From: Mycobacterium sp. URHD0025
GTDB taxonomy: Bacteria; Actinomycetota; Actinomycetes; Mycobacteriales; Mycobacteriaceae
Direction: 5' to 3'
Assembly: GCF_000426065.1 (NCBI RefSeq)
Contig: NZ_AUEQ01000018.1
Location: 1-64,000 of the forward strand
DNA: 64,000 nt
A program made the position numbers and the translations under genes. Numbering within the stretch: the first letter of the stretch is position 1; the number at the start of each line of letters is the position of its first letter. Of the stretch, positions 33,017-41,133 are shown piece by piece. The notes beneath the pieces were generated by a model, which saw only the letters and a list, made by a program, of their open reading frames with translations, did not search any database and was not told the origin of the DNA.

Positions 33017-34870
33017 GTGGACGTAGTCCTCGGGGTGGCGGTCACCGGGCGTGTGGCGCGCTTGGCCATGATCGGTTCGCCCGCGAGTGGCGGTCAGGTT
33101 CTGGATCAGTACGCGCTCGACCTGCCCGATGACCTGGTGGCCGAGATGTCAGAACTCGCCGAGACCATCATCGGTACCTACCGCGCGGTGACCGACTCGG
33201 GTAACCAGGTGGCCGCGACCCGACTGTGCGTTCCCGACGATGCTGCCGCCGACACGTTGCGGCAGACCGTGCTCGCCGCCGGAGTGCCGAACGTCGAGGT
33301 GGTGACCGAAGCCGAGGCCGCCGCGGCCCTGGCCCGCAGCGTCGGTGCCGACGCCGCGTTGCTTCTCGCCGACGACGACACCGTGTCGCTGACGACGGTC
33401 GGCGACCATACCGCGGCACCCGCACCGACATTGACCACGTTGGCCACCATGCCGATCGGCAACGCCGGGGCCGCCGCCGCGTGCGCCGCGGTCTTGCAGC
33501 GCGTGCCCGCCGAGGAGGCGCCCGGACGCGTGCTATTGGTCGGGCAGCGTCTCGATCTTGATTCCGTTGCGGCAGAGCTTCGTTCGACCGCACCGGTCGA
33601 GGTCGCGCCGGACGCCGGCTATGCGATCGCCCGCGGCGCGGCCCAATTGATCGGCGACCTCGCCCCGGCCAGTGCATCCACGCAGATGGCACCGGCCCTC
33701 GATGCGACCCAGATGGCGCCCGCCGCAGCGGATGCCACCCAGATGGCGCCCGCGGCAGCCGATGCCACGCAGATGGCGCCTGCCGCTGCTGACGCGACCC
33801 AGATGGCACCCGCCCGCGCGGAGTCCGCCGTGGGACCGGATCTGGCGTACTCGCAGGAACCCGACGATGAGCCGTGGGTCGACGAGATGCCGATGGACGC
33901 GATCGACGAGTTCGTCCCCGAACAAGACGACGACGCCGACTACACCACGGTGATCGCACCGCCACCGCCCCGGATGCTCTTGATGGGCAGCGCCATGGCC
34001 TTCGTCGTGGTGAGCTTCGCCACGCTGGCCACCGCGGTCGCCATCAATGTCCGGCCCGCGGCCGACGTCCGTGCACAGCCCGCACCCACTCAGCAGGCCG
34101 CCACGGTCCCCGGCAACTACCTTCCGCAGGTCCCGCACGAACCGGATCCGGTAGCGCTGCCCGTCTCGGTGCTGACCCCGCCGCCGGCCGCTCCCGCGGC
34201 ACCCAAGGTGCGCTCTGGCACCGGCAACCAACCGATCAACCAGGCTCCCCAGGTGGCGCCGCCGGCAGCGCCTCCTGCCGCGCCGGCTCCCCCGCCTGTC
34301 GTGATCTCACCTGGTCCCGTCCCGGTGCCCGTCCCGATCCCGTTGCCCGTTCCGGTCCCGCTGCCGCCGGTCGTGTGGCCGACGGTTCCGACATGGGTGC
34401 CGACGACCCCGCCGACGACGACCGCGCCACCGACCACCACGACACCGCCGACGACGACCGCACCGCCCACGACAACGACAGCCCCGCCGACGACCACCAC
34501 TGCGCCGCCGACCACGACGACCGCACCACCCACCACCACGGTGCCGCCCACCACGACGGTGCCGCCCACAACGACAGTGCCGCCGACACACACGTCCACG
34601 GAAGCCTCGGTGCCGACCATCGAGTCACCGGCACACACCGCACCGGCGTACACGCCACCGGTTGAACAGCCCGCGACGCAGGCTCCGGTGACAACGCAGT
34701 ACCCGTCGGGCGGCGGTTCTCCCTTCGGTGGCGGTTCGTCGTCGAGCGAGGGCGGTTCGTCCGGCGGCGGGCTCTTCGGTCGCGGTGGCGGCTCGGGCAG
34801 CGGCAGCGGCTCAGGCAGCAGCGGTGGGTACGGCGGCTCGCCGGTGACGACGATGCCCGTCAGCCCGTAG
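33017..34870 (+). CDS. DUF7159-type membrane protein with TQMAP and Thr/Pro repeats
   Basis: A 617-residue single-pass membrane protein, paralogous to the product at 21973 (MDVVLGVAVTGRVARLAMIG opening). The N-terminal domain (about 1-215) is followed by five TQMAP units spaced by 9-10 residues (about 222-265), an acidic stretch, one helix (about 317-345) and an extracytoplasmic part with a Pro/Val linker, a TTTTAPP array of about 70 residues, and a Gly/Ser-rich end. The Thr array is a likely O-glycosylation stalk; the TQMAP threonines are on the cytoplasmic side if the topology is right and could be kinase targets. AAGGAG lies 7 nt before the GTG. Function unknown. Confidence 0.78.
   Translation: MDVVLGVAVTGRVARLAMIGSPASGGQVLDQYALDLPDDLVAEMSELAETIIGTYRAVTDSGNQVAATRLCVPDDAAADTLRQTVLAAGVPNVEVVTEAEAAAALARSVGADAALLLADDDTVSLTTVGDHTAAPAPTLTTLATMPIGNAGAAAACAAVLQRVPAEEAPGRVLLVGQRLDLDSVAAELRSTAPVEVAPDAGYAIARGAAQLIGDLAPASASTQMAPALDATQMAPAAADATQMAPAAADATQMAPAAADATQMAPARAESAVGPDLAYSQEPDDEPWVDEMPMDAIDEFVPEQDDDADYTTVIAPPPPRMLLMGSAMAFVVVSFATLATAVAINVRPAADVRAQPAPTQQAATVPGNYLPQVPHEPDPVALPVSVLTPPPAAPAAPKVRSGTGNQPINQAPQVAPPAAPPAAPAPPPVVISPGPVPVPVPIPLPVPVPLPPVVWPTVPTWVPTTPPTTTAPPTTTTPPTTTAPPTTTTAPPTTTTAPPTTTTAPPTTTVPPTTTVPPTTTVPPTHTSTEASVPTIESPAHTAPAYTPPVEQPATQAPVTTQYPSGGGSPFGGGSSSSEGGSSGGGLFGRGGGSGSGSGSGSSGGYGGSPVTTMPVSP
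33680..33826 (+). repeat. Tandem repeat encoding TQMAP units
   Basis: In-frame repeats begin at 33680, 33707, 33737, 33767 and 33797. The period is 27 bp once, then 30 bp three times. The codons for T-Q-M-A-P are kept while the A/D spacer codons vary, which indicates selection on the peptide rather than a very recent expansion. Confidence 0.75.
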
Positions 34871-34889
34871 CCGGGTGTCCGGACGCCGC

Positions 34890-35171
34890 TCAGTAGTCGT
34901 GATTCGGGCAGGCGACGTCGACGTAGACCGTGACGAACGTCGTCGGGCCGGGAGTTTGATCGCCAGGGTTGTTGACGCCGGTGACCCAGCATTCCGACAG
35001 AGGCTTGGTGTCGAATCCGGTGGTCCAGTTGATGTGGACGGTGTAGCCCTGTGACTCCAGGTCCCTGATCACATCGTCGGCGCCGGCGGACGCCACGGGT
35101 GCCGCCACCATCGGGACGATGACTCCGGCAGCCACAAGCAGTGCGCCGCACAGAACCGAAGTCCGAGTCAT
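34890..35171 (-). CDS. Small secreted protein
   Basis: A 93-residue exported protein. MTRTSVLCGALLVAAG and the following VIVPMVAAPVASAGA form a signal peptide with cleavage near A-S-A. The mature part of about 60 residues is DDVIRDLESQGYTVHINW, a loop with two Cys (SECWVTGVNNP and VDVACPNHDY) and ends in Tyr. The pattern (short helix, G-Y-x-V-x-x-N-W strand, two Cys) is common among small mycobacterial secreted proteins of unknown role. Several ATGs upstream (35201, 35183, 35180) are possible starts; 35171 gives the most regular signal peptide. Convergent with the DUF7159-type gene. Confidence 0.68.
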   Translation of the reverse strand: MTRTSVLCGALLVAAGVIVPMVAAPVASAGADDVIRDLESQGYTVHINWTTGFDTKPLSECWVTGVNNPGDQTPGPTTFVTVYVDVACPNHDY

Positions 35172-35267
35172 GGTGTCCATCATCCACCCGCGAGCTGCCA
35201 TGCCTGGTGCGCTTGGACGACATCTACCGTGGAAGGTGCAGTCCGCTTACCCGAAAGGAACGCCGTA

Positions 35268-35492
35268 GTGGCCAAGAAACGCTGGAATGACCTGTCCCCC
35301 AAGTCCAAGACGGTCGTGATCGCGGCGGCCGCGGTTGACGCGGGGCTGCGAGCCTGGGCTCTGCGTGACCTCGCCGCCCGCGAACCGAGCCGGATCAACG
35401 GACCGAAATGGCTGTGGGGTGGTGCACTCGGGTTGCTGACCACTTCCGGCGTGCTGCCCGTGGTGTATCTGATTGCCGGGCGCAGGTCCTGA
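35268..35492 (+). CDS. Small membrane protein
   Basis: A 74-residue protein from a GTG with AAAGGA upstream. A basic N terminus (VAKKRWNDLSPKSKT) precedes a first weak helix (VVIAAAAVDAGLRAWAL) and a second stronger one (LWGGALGLLTTSGVLPVVYLIAG) ending GRRS. The W-x-L motif before the second helix resembles small PLDc_N/DUF5652-like membrane proteins, but the match is loose. Monocistronic, convergent with the MFS transporter gene 22 bp away. Confidence 0.65.
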   Translation: MAKKRWNDLSPKSKTVVIAAAAVDAGLRAWALRDLAAREPSRINGPKWLWGGALGLLTTSGVLPVVYLIAGRRS

Positions 35493-35514
35493 GTCGATCC
35501 CTCTGCCCGAGGGC

Positions 35515-36903
35515 CTATCTGGTGCCCACCACGCTCTGGCCGAGCTGAGCCGCGGGACCGGTGGCCCCGCCGTCATCGAGGAGATTGTCGAGATTGCGCT
35601 TCGACGTTTCCGGCGCGAAGTAGGCGGCGATCAGCGTCAGCACCGACGAGGCCGAGATGTAGATCGCGACCGAGGTCACCGAACCAGTGGTGTCCAGCAG
35701 CGAGGACGCGATGAGCGGTGCGAAACCGCCACCGACAACACCGATGAGCATGTACCCCAGGGAGACGCCGGTGTAGCGGTAGCTGGTGTCGAACAGCTCG
35801 GCGATGAAGGCGGCGAGAACGCCATACATCGCGCCCTGGAACACCATCGCGACCGATACCGACAGCACCATGAGCCCGAAGTTGCCGGTACCCATCAGCG
35901 GATACACCGCGAAGGCCCACACCGCCATCCCGATGGCCCCGATGAAGAACGGAATGCGGCGTCCGACCCGGTCGCTGAGGCGGCCGAAGTACAGGATCGA
36001 CAAGAGCTGCACGACAGCGCCCACCGCGACGGCGTTGAGAACGGTCGCCTTCGAGATGTCGGTGTGCTGTGTCACGTAGGACAGCGAGAACACGTTGATG
36101 ACGAAGTAGGCGACCTGCTGGCCCAGCCCGAGCAGCACGACGAGCAGGATCATCTTCGGTGCGTGGCGCAGCACCTGCAGGATCGGGGCCTTGACCTCTT
36201 TCTCCTTGATCTGCTGCTGATTTCGGAGGAAGACCGTGGATTCGATGATCTTCACCCGAATCAGCAGGCCCACCAACACCAGTGGCGCACTGAGCAAGAA
36301 CGGAATGCGCCAGCCCCACGTCATGAACTGCTCCTCGGACATGAGCGCGCTCACGGCCGCCAGAGTGGCCGTGGCCAAGAGGAAGCCCATCGGCGACGCG
36401 GACTGCATCCAGCTGCCGGCCCGGCCGCGGCTGTCCACGGACTCGTCCTGCTCCACCACCATCAGCACGGCACCGCCCCATTCGCCACCGAGGCCGATGC
36501 CCTGAATCAGGCGACACAACACCAGCAGGATGGGCGCCCAGATGCCGATCGAGTCGTAGGTGGGCAACAACCCGATGGCCACTGTGGCCACACCCATCAT
36601 CATGATGGTCGCGATCAATGCCGCCTTGCGGCCAACCCGATCGCCGATGTGCCCGAACAGGATTCCACCAACCGGGCGGGCCGCGAACCCGACGCCGAAG
36701 GTGGCCAGCGCCAACAGCGTGCCGGCGGCGGGGTCCACGTCGGGGAAGAAGATCTTGCCGAAGGCCAGGGCGGCGACAGCCCCGTAGATGTTGAAGTCGT
36801 ACCACTCGATCGTGGTGCCGACCATGCTCGCGACGATCGTGCGCCGACGACGCGATTTCGCGGCCGCGGCGTCAGGGGCTGCAGGAGGAACTGAAGGATT
36901 CAT
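35515..36903 (-). CDS. MFS transporter, metabolite:proton symporter type
   Basis: Cytoplasmic-membrane importer of 462 residues, 12 predicted helices. It opens with the metabolite:H+ symporter hallmark TIEWYDFNIYGAVAAL (about 30-45). The MFS loop motif GHIGDRVGRKAAL is between helices 2 and 3 and is partly repeated as GRLSDRVGRRIPF between helices 8 and 9; RLIQGIGLGGEWGGAV is also typical. Relatives carry shikimate, proline/betaine, alpha-ketoglutarate or aromatic acids. The neighbouring genes degrade cyclic ureides, so uptake of the pathway substrate or a product is likely. Upstream (36962-36994) are repeats shared with the hydantoinase promoter, which ties it to the same regulon. AGAGGT precedes the ATG. 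Confidence 0.9.
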   Translation of the reverse strand: MNPSVPPAAPDAAAAKSRRRRTIVASMVGTTIEWYDFNIYGAVAALAFGKIFFPDVDPAAGTLLALATFGVGFAARPVGGILFGHIGDRVGRKAALIATIMMMGVATVAIGLLPTYDSIGIWAPILLVLCRLIQGIGLGGEWGGAVLMVVEQDESVDSRGRAGSWMQSASPMGFLLATATLAAVSALMSEEQFMTWGWRIPFLLSAPLVLVGLLIRVKIIESTVFLRNQQQIKEKEVKAPILQVLRHAPKMILLVVLLGLGQQVAYFVINVFSLSYVTQHTDISKATVLNAVAVGAVVQLLSILYFGRLSDRVGRRIPFFIGAIGMAVWAFAVYPLMGTGNFGLMVLSVSVAMVFQGAMYGVLAAFIAELFDTSYRYTGVSLGYMLIGVVGGGFAPLIASSLLDTTGSVTSVAIYISASSVLTLIAAYFAPETSKRNLDNLLDDGGATGPAAQLGQSVVGTR

Positions 36904-36961
36904 ATGGACCTCTGGTAGGTGCTGGTGTTAGCGAAAATGCTAGGGCGGCAATATGGCTGCA

Positions 36962-36994
36962 CCCATAGTCGTGGTGCAACGTGATCCAGCTCAT
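36962..36994. promoter_or_regulatory. Shared operator repeat in front of the MFS gene
   Basis: Read on the minus strand, ATGAGCTGGATCACGTTG is directly continued by CACCACGACTATGGG. Both parts recur in front of the hydantoinase gene (42574-42606) but in the opposite order. A TTGCAC hexamer inside the element is 18 bp from CATATT, so the element overlaps a plausible promoter. A PucR regulator is the obvious candidate to bind it. Confidence 0.5.
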
Positions 36995-37033
36995 GCAATG
37001 TGCGTCTGCACAATTGCGGCTCGGCATGCCGAC

Positions 37034-38170
37034 TCATGACCGCAGCAGGCACAACTGCACCATGGCTTGCGCCCGAGGCGACCGAAGGCAGATCCCGGTG
37101 ACCTCCTCGAACTTCCGGATCCGGTTGAGGACGGTGTTGCGGTGACAGTAGAGCTTGGCGGCCGTGGTGGAGACCGACCCGCTCTCGGCGAACACCAGTA
37201 CCGTTTCCACGAGGAGGTCGCGATCGTTGGCCGCGGCCAGCGGCACATCGACGTAGCTGCGAAGGTCATCGATCACGGCGCACAACTGCGAAATGGACAA
37301 ACCTGCCCAGGAACGACGCAGCGTCGTGGCTTCCCGGCCCAGCTGCACGAGCATCCGGACGGTCGTCGCCGCCCGAAACACGTTCGGTAACTGAATGGTT
37401 CGCGGCGCTACCGCTCCCGCCACGCCTGCCAGGAGTTCGGTTGCCAGGGCCTCGTCATCGGGCCAGCGGCTGTGCGCGGACAGCAGGATCAGCGTGACGC
37501 CCTTGCTCGTGTGGTCCAACGCCACGACGTCGAGGCCGGCCAGCCGCCGGGTCACGGTGGAGGCAGACGCTTCGGCAGCGATGCCCACCACCCAGTAGAA
37601 CGCCGTCTCGTCGAGACCGAGTACCTCGGAGGCACGGTGCACCACGCTGGGACTCGGCTCATCGGAGAACAGGTCGGAAAGACGCTGCTGTTGTTCGATG
37701 ATGTTGGCGCGCGCCATCTGCAGCCGCTGATCCAGGTAACCCTGCTGGATCGCGGCGGCGAAATCGTCGACCACAGACCACAGTTGACCGACATGCATGG
37801 CGAGCACCTCCATGTCGCTGTCATCGGCCGAACGCAACAATGCCGACCACGCCACGAGGAAATCGCTTCGGACCGCGGCACTCAGGTTCTCCAGCGCGAT
37901 GCCCTGGCGGGCCCGCAACGCCCCGACTCGGGCTGGGAATGCCATCAGTTCGGCGGACAGGGGCCGGGCCAGCAGACACCCCAGGAGATAGCGAAACGCG
38001 TTGCGGGCACTGTCTTTCAGATCGGCCTCGTCGGGCACACTGTCGTAATACCGCGCACCCCCGTCGATGCGTTCGAGATACTCTGCCGCGAGCTGATCGT
38101 CGATGCCGGCGAGTTTCTCGAGCAGGATCTGCCACCGCGCGTCGGCTTCACGGTCCGGCAAGGGACCCAC
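37034..38170 (-). CDS. PucR family regulator (first of two paralogues)
   Basis: Transcription regulator of 378 residues. The C-terminal helix-turn-helix of the PucR/CdaR type is at about 320-375: LLVETVLVFAESGSVSTTAAKLYCHRNTVLNRIRKFEEVTG. The middle part fits a GGDEF-like ligand domain of this family, and the N-terminal part (about 10-150) is helical, with IDGGARYYDSVPDEADL and YLDQRLQMARANIIEQQQRL. PucR-type proteins often activate purine, pyrimidine or allantoin catabolic genes when their substrate is present. The start is a GTG that overlaps the end of the upstream isomerase-type gene by 23 bp. The second paralogue at 42758 shares the whole length, and the two frame the ureide cluster. Confidence 0.88.
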   Translation of the reverse strand: MGPLPDREADARWQILLEKLAGIDDQLAAEYLERIDGGARYYDSVPDEADLKDSARNAFRYLLGCLLARPLSAELMAFPARVGALRARQGIALENLSAAVRSDFLVAWSALLRSADDSDMEVLAMHVGQLWSVVDDFAAAIQQGYLDQRLQMARANIIEQQQRLSDLFSDEPSPSVVHRASEVLGLDETAFYWVVGIAAEASASTVTRRLAGLDVVALDHTSKGVTLILLSAHSRWPDDEALATELLAGVAGAVAPRTIQLPNVFRAATTVRMLVQLGREATTLRRSWAGLSISQLCAVIDDLRSYVDVPLAAANDRDLLVETVLVFAESGSVSTTAAKLYCHRNTVLNRIRKFEEVTGICLRSPRAQAMVQLCLLRS

Positions 38171-38948
38171 TGGTCAATCCGAGAGCCCCGGCCAGGTCCG
38201 GCGCCCACCGTGGTGCCACCGGCTCGGCGCCCACCATCGCCAGGCACGCGGCGAGCGTGACCGCCACCGAATCCAGGACCGGCACATCAAGTTCCGCACC
38301 GACAGTCTCGACAGCGTCGGCGCCATGCAGATTGGTGCACACATAGGCGATCGCCTCCGGCCCGCTGCGCGCCACCTGCCGACTGGGCGCCATCAACTCT
38401 GCGGGCCGAATCCGGGCGATGTCGGTGGTCTCGGTCAGACCGAAGCCGTAGGAAGCGGTCACCGTGATGCCCTCGTCCCGGTAGCACTCGCCGATCTTGG
38501 CGTTCATGTCGTCGGGATACGGAGTGACCAGGCCGACGTTACGCACACCCAGCGCACCGAATGCCGCCAGGCAGGCCTGGGTACTGGTGAGTGCCCGCAC
38601 GCCGGTCATGGTGGTGATGGCCTCGGTGATCGCGAGGTCGTGCGCGGTGCCCAACCACGAACCGGCCGTACCGTTCCACGCGATCACGTCGACGTTCGCC
38701 GTCGCCAGCAAGACCGCTGCCGCTTCCATTCCGGCGGTGTCGAACTGGGCGTCGGAGGTGCCGTCGAGCCCGACCCGGGACACGGGGATGCGGGTGAAGT
38801 GGACACTGACATCGGTCCGCTCACCCAGCATCCGGTACGTGGTGGGCTCCAAGCAGGTATTCGACGACGGCACGATCATCCCGATGCGTGCCACCCGCGA
38901 CGCCGGGGCGCGCGAATGATCAGACGGCACGGGTGATTCCACCGTCAT
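38148..38948 (-). CDS. Asp/Glu racemase superfamily protein (arylmalonate decarboxylase/maleate isomerase type)
   Basis: A 266-residue cytoplasmic enzyme. It opens with RIGMIVPSSNTCLEP, typical of the maleate isomerase/arylmalonate decarboxylase branch. The two places that hold catalytic Cys in racemases and isomerases read WNGTAGS (91-97) and AYVCTNLHG (201-209). So the first Cys is replaced by Gly93 while Cys204 is kept, the arrangement known from arylmalonate decarboxylase, where one Cys works alone. Between a carbamoylase and hydantoinase on one side and a PucR gene on the other, hydantoin racemase would be the easy guess, but the missing Cys argues for decarboxylation or another one-base reaction. 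It overlaps its neighbours by 29 and 23 bp, so it is part of the operon. Confidence 0.82.
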   Translation of the reverse strand: MTVESPVPSDHSRAPASRVARIGMIVPSSNTCLEPTTYRMLGERTDVSVHFTRIPVSRVGLDGTSDAQFDTAGMEAAAVLLATANVDVIAWNGTAGSWLGTAHDLAITEAITTMTGVRALTSTQACLAAFGALGVRNVGLVTPYPDDMNAKIGECYRDEGITVTASYGFGLTETTDIARIRPAELMAPSRQVARSGPEAIAYVCTNLHGADAVETVGAELDVPVLDSVAVTLAACLAMVGAEPVAPRWAPDLAGALGLTSGSLAGP

Positions 38949-39708
38949 TCGTGATGGTGGTCCCGTTCAGATATGCGGCCCGCGGCGAGGCGAGGAACAC
39001 GATCGAGTAGGCGATGTCGCGCGCACTGGGGATGTAGGACAGCGGCAGGTTCTCCAGGTAGCGCTCCTCGGCCTCTTCAGGTGTGCAGCCCCAGTCCTTG
39101 GCGTTGGCGGCGAACTGCTTGACCAGCCGCGCAGTCCGGACCGGGCCCGGGCACACCGTGTTGATCATCACGCCCTGAGAGCCGACCTGCAGCGACAGTG
39201 ACTTGCTGAAGTTCAGGATCGCCGCGTTGGCGGCGGCGCCGGGCATGTGGTACTCCAACGCCTGTTTACCCGAGTTTCCGGCGACATTGACGATGCGTCC
39301 GCTGCCGTTCTTGAGCAGGTGCGGCAATGCCGCTCGGGTCATGCGGATGAATCCGAACAACTTGAGATTGATGTCGGCGACCCACTGTTCGTCGCTGAGA
39401 TCGCCGAAACCACCGAAAGACGAAGCGCCGGCGTTGTTGATCAAGATGTCCAGGCCGCCGAGTTCGTCGACGGCGTTGGTAACGACCGAATCGAACACCG
39501 TCTTGTCGCTGAGATCGGCCGCCACGGATACGGCCTTGACGCCGGACTTGGCCGAGATCGAGGTACAGGCCTCGTTCAGCGCGTCCTCGCGACGGGCCAC
39601 CAGGGCCACATCGGCTCCTTCTTCAGCCAGCAACTCGGCCGTGGCCAGTCCGATGCCGTCACTGGCACCGGAGATCAGCGCCCGCATGCCTTGCAGTCCC
39701 AGGTCCAT
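38920..39708 (-). CDS. SDR-fold protein lacking the canonical catalytic residues
   Basis: A 262-residue protein of the short-chain dehydrogenase/reductase fold. The nucleotide-binding motif SGASDGIG is at 13-20, NNAG at 91-94 and the structural Asn at 114 (ADINLKLFG). Where Ser-Tyr-Lys should follow, the sequence reads NVAG at 141-144 and PGAAANAA at 156-163, so by alignment to classical members the positions are Gly144, Gly157 and Asn161. The C-terminal VCPGPVRT and NGTTITNDGG are normal. Either the chemistry differs or the protein binds NAD(P) without classical redox catalysis. Tyr153 nearby could substitute if the alignment shifts. It is co-directional with the carbamoylase gene (32-bp gap) and overlaps the isomerase-type gene. 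Confidence 0.85.
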   Translation of the reverse strand: MDLGLQGMRALISGASDGIGLATAELLAEEGADVALVARREDALNEACTSISAKSGVKAVSVAADLSDKTVFDSVVTNAVDELGGLDILINNAGASSFGGFGDLSDEQWVADINLKLFGFIRMTRAALPHLLKNGSGRIVNVAGNSGKQALEYHMPGAAANAAILNFSKSLSLQVGSQGVMINTVCPGPVRTARLVKQFAANAKDWGCTPEEAEERYLENLPLSYIPSARDIAYSIVFLASPRAAYLNGTTITNDGGITRAV

Positions 39709-39740
39709 GTTGGTCTCCTATTCGTGGTTGAGGTTCCGGG

Positions 39741-41063
39741 TCACCGGACACCGTTGGCAGTGGCTGAGTCCAGGGCGCCGTCGAGCATGCGGGCCAGCGT
39801 CTCGGTGAGCAGATCCACACCGGTGCACAGGTCTTCGTCCGAGGTGAATTCGGCCTCGGCGTGTGAGATGCCTTCCACGCTGGGAACGAACAACATCACC
39901 GAGGGCACGATCTCCTTCATGTTTGTCGAGTCGTGGCCGGCGCGGGTCTGCACCAGCATGCTCGACATACCGAGGTCGTCGGCGACGGCGCGGGCCAGCT
40001 CCACCCCTTCGGGCTGGTAGTGGTGGCCGGGCCAGACGTGGGCCTTGCGGTGCTCGACCTTCACCTTGGCCCGGATCTCGGCCTCGGCGATGCGCTTTCG
40101 CAGCGCGGCGTCGGCGGCGGCGAGCAACTCGTCGTTGTCAGAACGCAGATCCAGATGCATGTGGACCTCGCGCGGCACGACCACCGGAGAGTTGGGCAGC
40201 ACGGTCAATTGCCCACAGCTGGTGTGCAATTCCTCGCCGAACTCGTCGGCGATGTCACGTAGCGCGACCACGATCAGCGCCGCACCCAGCAACGCATCCT
40301 GGCGGTCGTCGATGGCGGTCGCGCCGGTGTGCCCCTGGGCACCAATGACATTCAGTTCGTACTTGTTGGCGGCCCAGGTGCGGTCGACCAACCCGATGGA
40401 GACATTGTGCTTCTCCAGTTCACGGCCCTGCTCGATATGGATCTCGGCATAGGCGGCCAGCCGACGGGTGACATCGCCGTCGGGGAACACATCGGTTTTC
40501 CCGATGCTGCCTATGGCGGTCAGGGCGTCTCGGACGGTGACGCCGTCCTGGTCGGTGATGTTGAGCGTCTCCTGGAGATCGGCGGCACCGGTGAACACCG
40601 CACTGCCCATCAGAGACGGCTTGAACCGCGAGCCTTCCTCGTTGAACCAGTCCACGACAGCGACGTTGTACATCGGGGTCACACCGGATTCAGCGGCCTG
40701 GCGGCGGATCCGGTCGGCGGCAGTGGCACCGGCGAAGACGCCGTAGGCACCGTCGAACTTGCCACCGCGGGGCTGGCTGTCGAGATGCGATCCGACCAGC
40801 ACGTAGGGCGCGCCCGGACGAAATTCCAGCAGGCCGAACAGATTTCCGACGCGGTCCACTTCCACGGTGAAGCCGCGTCGACTCAGCCACTGCGAGAACC
40901 ACTCCCGCATCTGCCCGTCCTCGACGGTGGCTGCCTGGCGTTCCACGCCACCGGCCGGCGTCTCACCGATGGCCGCCAATTCGGCCCAGGAGTCCAGGAA
41001 CTCGCGGTCGCGGCCGGCGTCGAGGCGGATGCGCAGTCCGGTGTTGCTCTGTTGTGCGGTCAA
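39741..41063 (-). CDS. N-carbamoyl amidohydrolase, M20 family (beta-ureidopropionase / L-carbamoylase type)
   Basis: Metal-dependent hydrolase of 440 residues that cleaves an N-carbamoyl amino acid to the amino acid, CO2 and ammonia. Metal-ligand motifs of the Zn-dependent hydantoinase/carbamoylase subfamily are present: GSHLDSQPRGGKFDGAYG (about 92-109), NEEGSRF (about 141), EIHIEQG (about 207) and a final AGHDSTNM (about 384). VIGAQGHTGAT marks the dimerisation domain. It acts after the hydantoinase encoded 70 bp upstream on the same strand. Whether the substrate is carbamoyl-beta-alanine (pyrimidine pathway) or a carbamoyl alpha-amino acid (hydantoin pathway) cannot be decided from sequence. 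Confidence 0.9.
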   Translation of the reverse strand: MTAQQSNTGLRIRLDAGRDREFLDSWAELAAIGETPAGGVERQAATVEDGQMREWFSQWLSRRGFTVEVDRVGNLFGLLEFRPGAPYVLVGSHLDSQPRGGKFDGAYGVFAGATAADRIRRQAAESGVTPMYNVAVVDWFNEEGSRFKPSLMGSAVFTGAADLQETLNITDQDGVTVRDALTAIGSIGKTDVFPDGDVTRRLAAYAEIHIEQGRELEKHNVSIGLVDRTWAANKYELNVIGAQGHTGATAIDDRQDALLGAALIVVALRDIADEFGEELHTSCGQLTVLPNSPVVVPREVHMHLDLRSDNDELLAAADAALRKRIAEAEIRAKVKVEHRKAHVWPGHHYQPEGVELARAVADDLGMSSMLVQTRAGHDSTNMKEIVPSVMLFVPSVEGISHAEAEFTSDEDLCTGVDLLTETLARMLDGALDSATANGVR

Positions 41064-41133
41064 GATTGTCCTCCAGGCACGTTGAATGCACGTCGCGGGC
41101 TACGGCGACGCTTGACGATGGGTCCGATCCAGG

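Noticed and set aside
38148..38948. Calling the product a hydantoin racemase from its place beside the hydantoinase
   Set aside because: One of the two catalytic Cys expected for a racemase is replaced by Gly.
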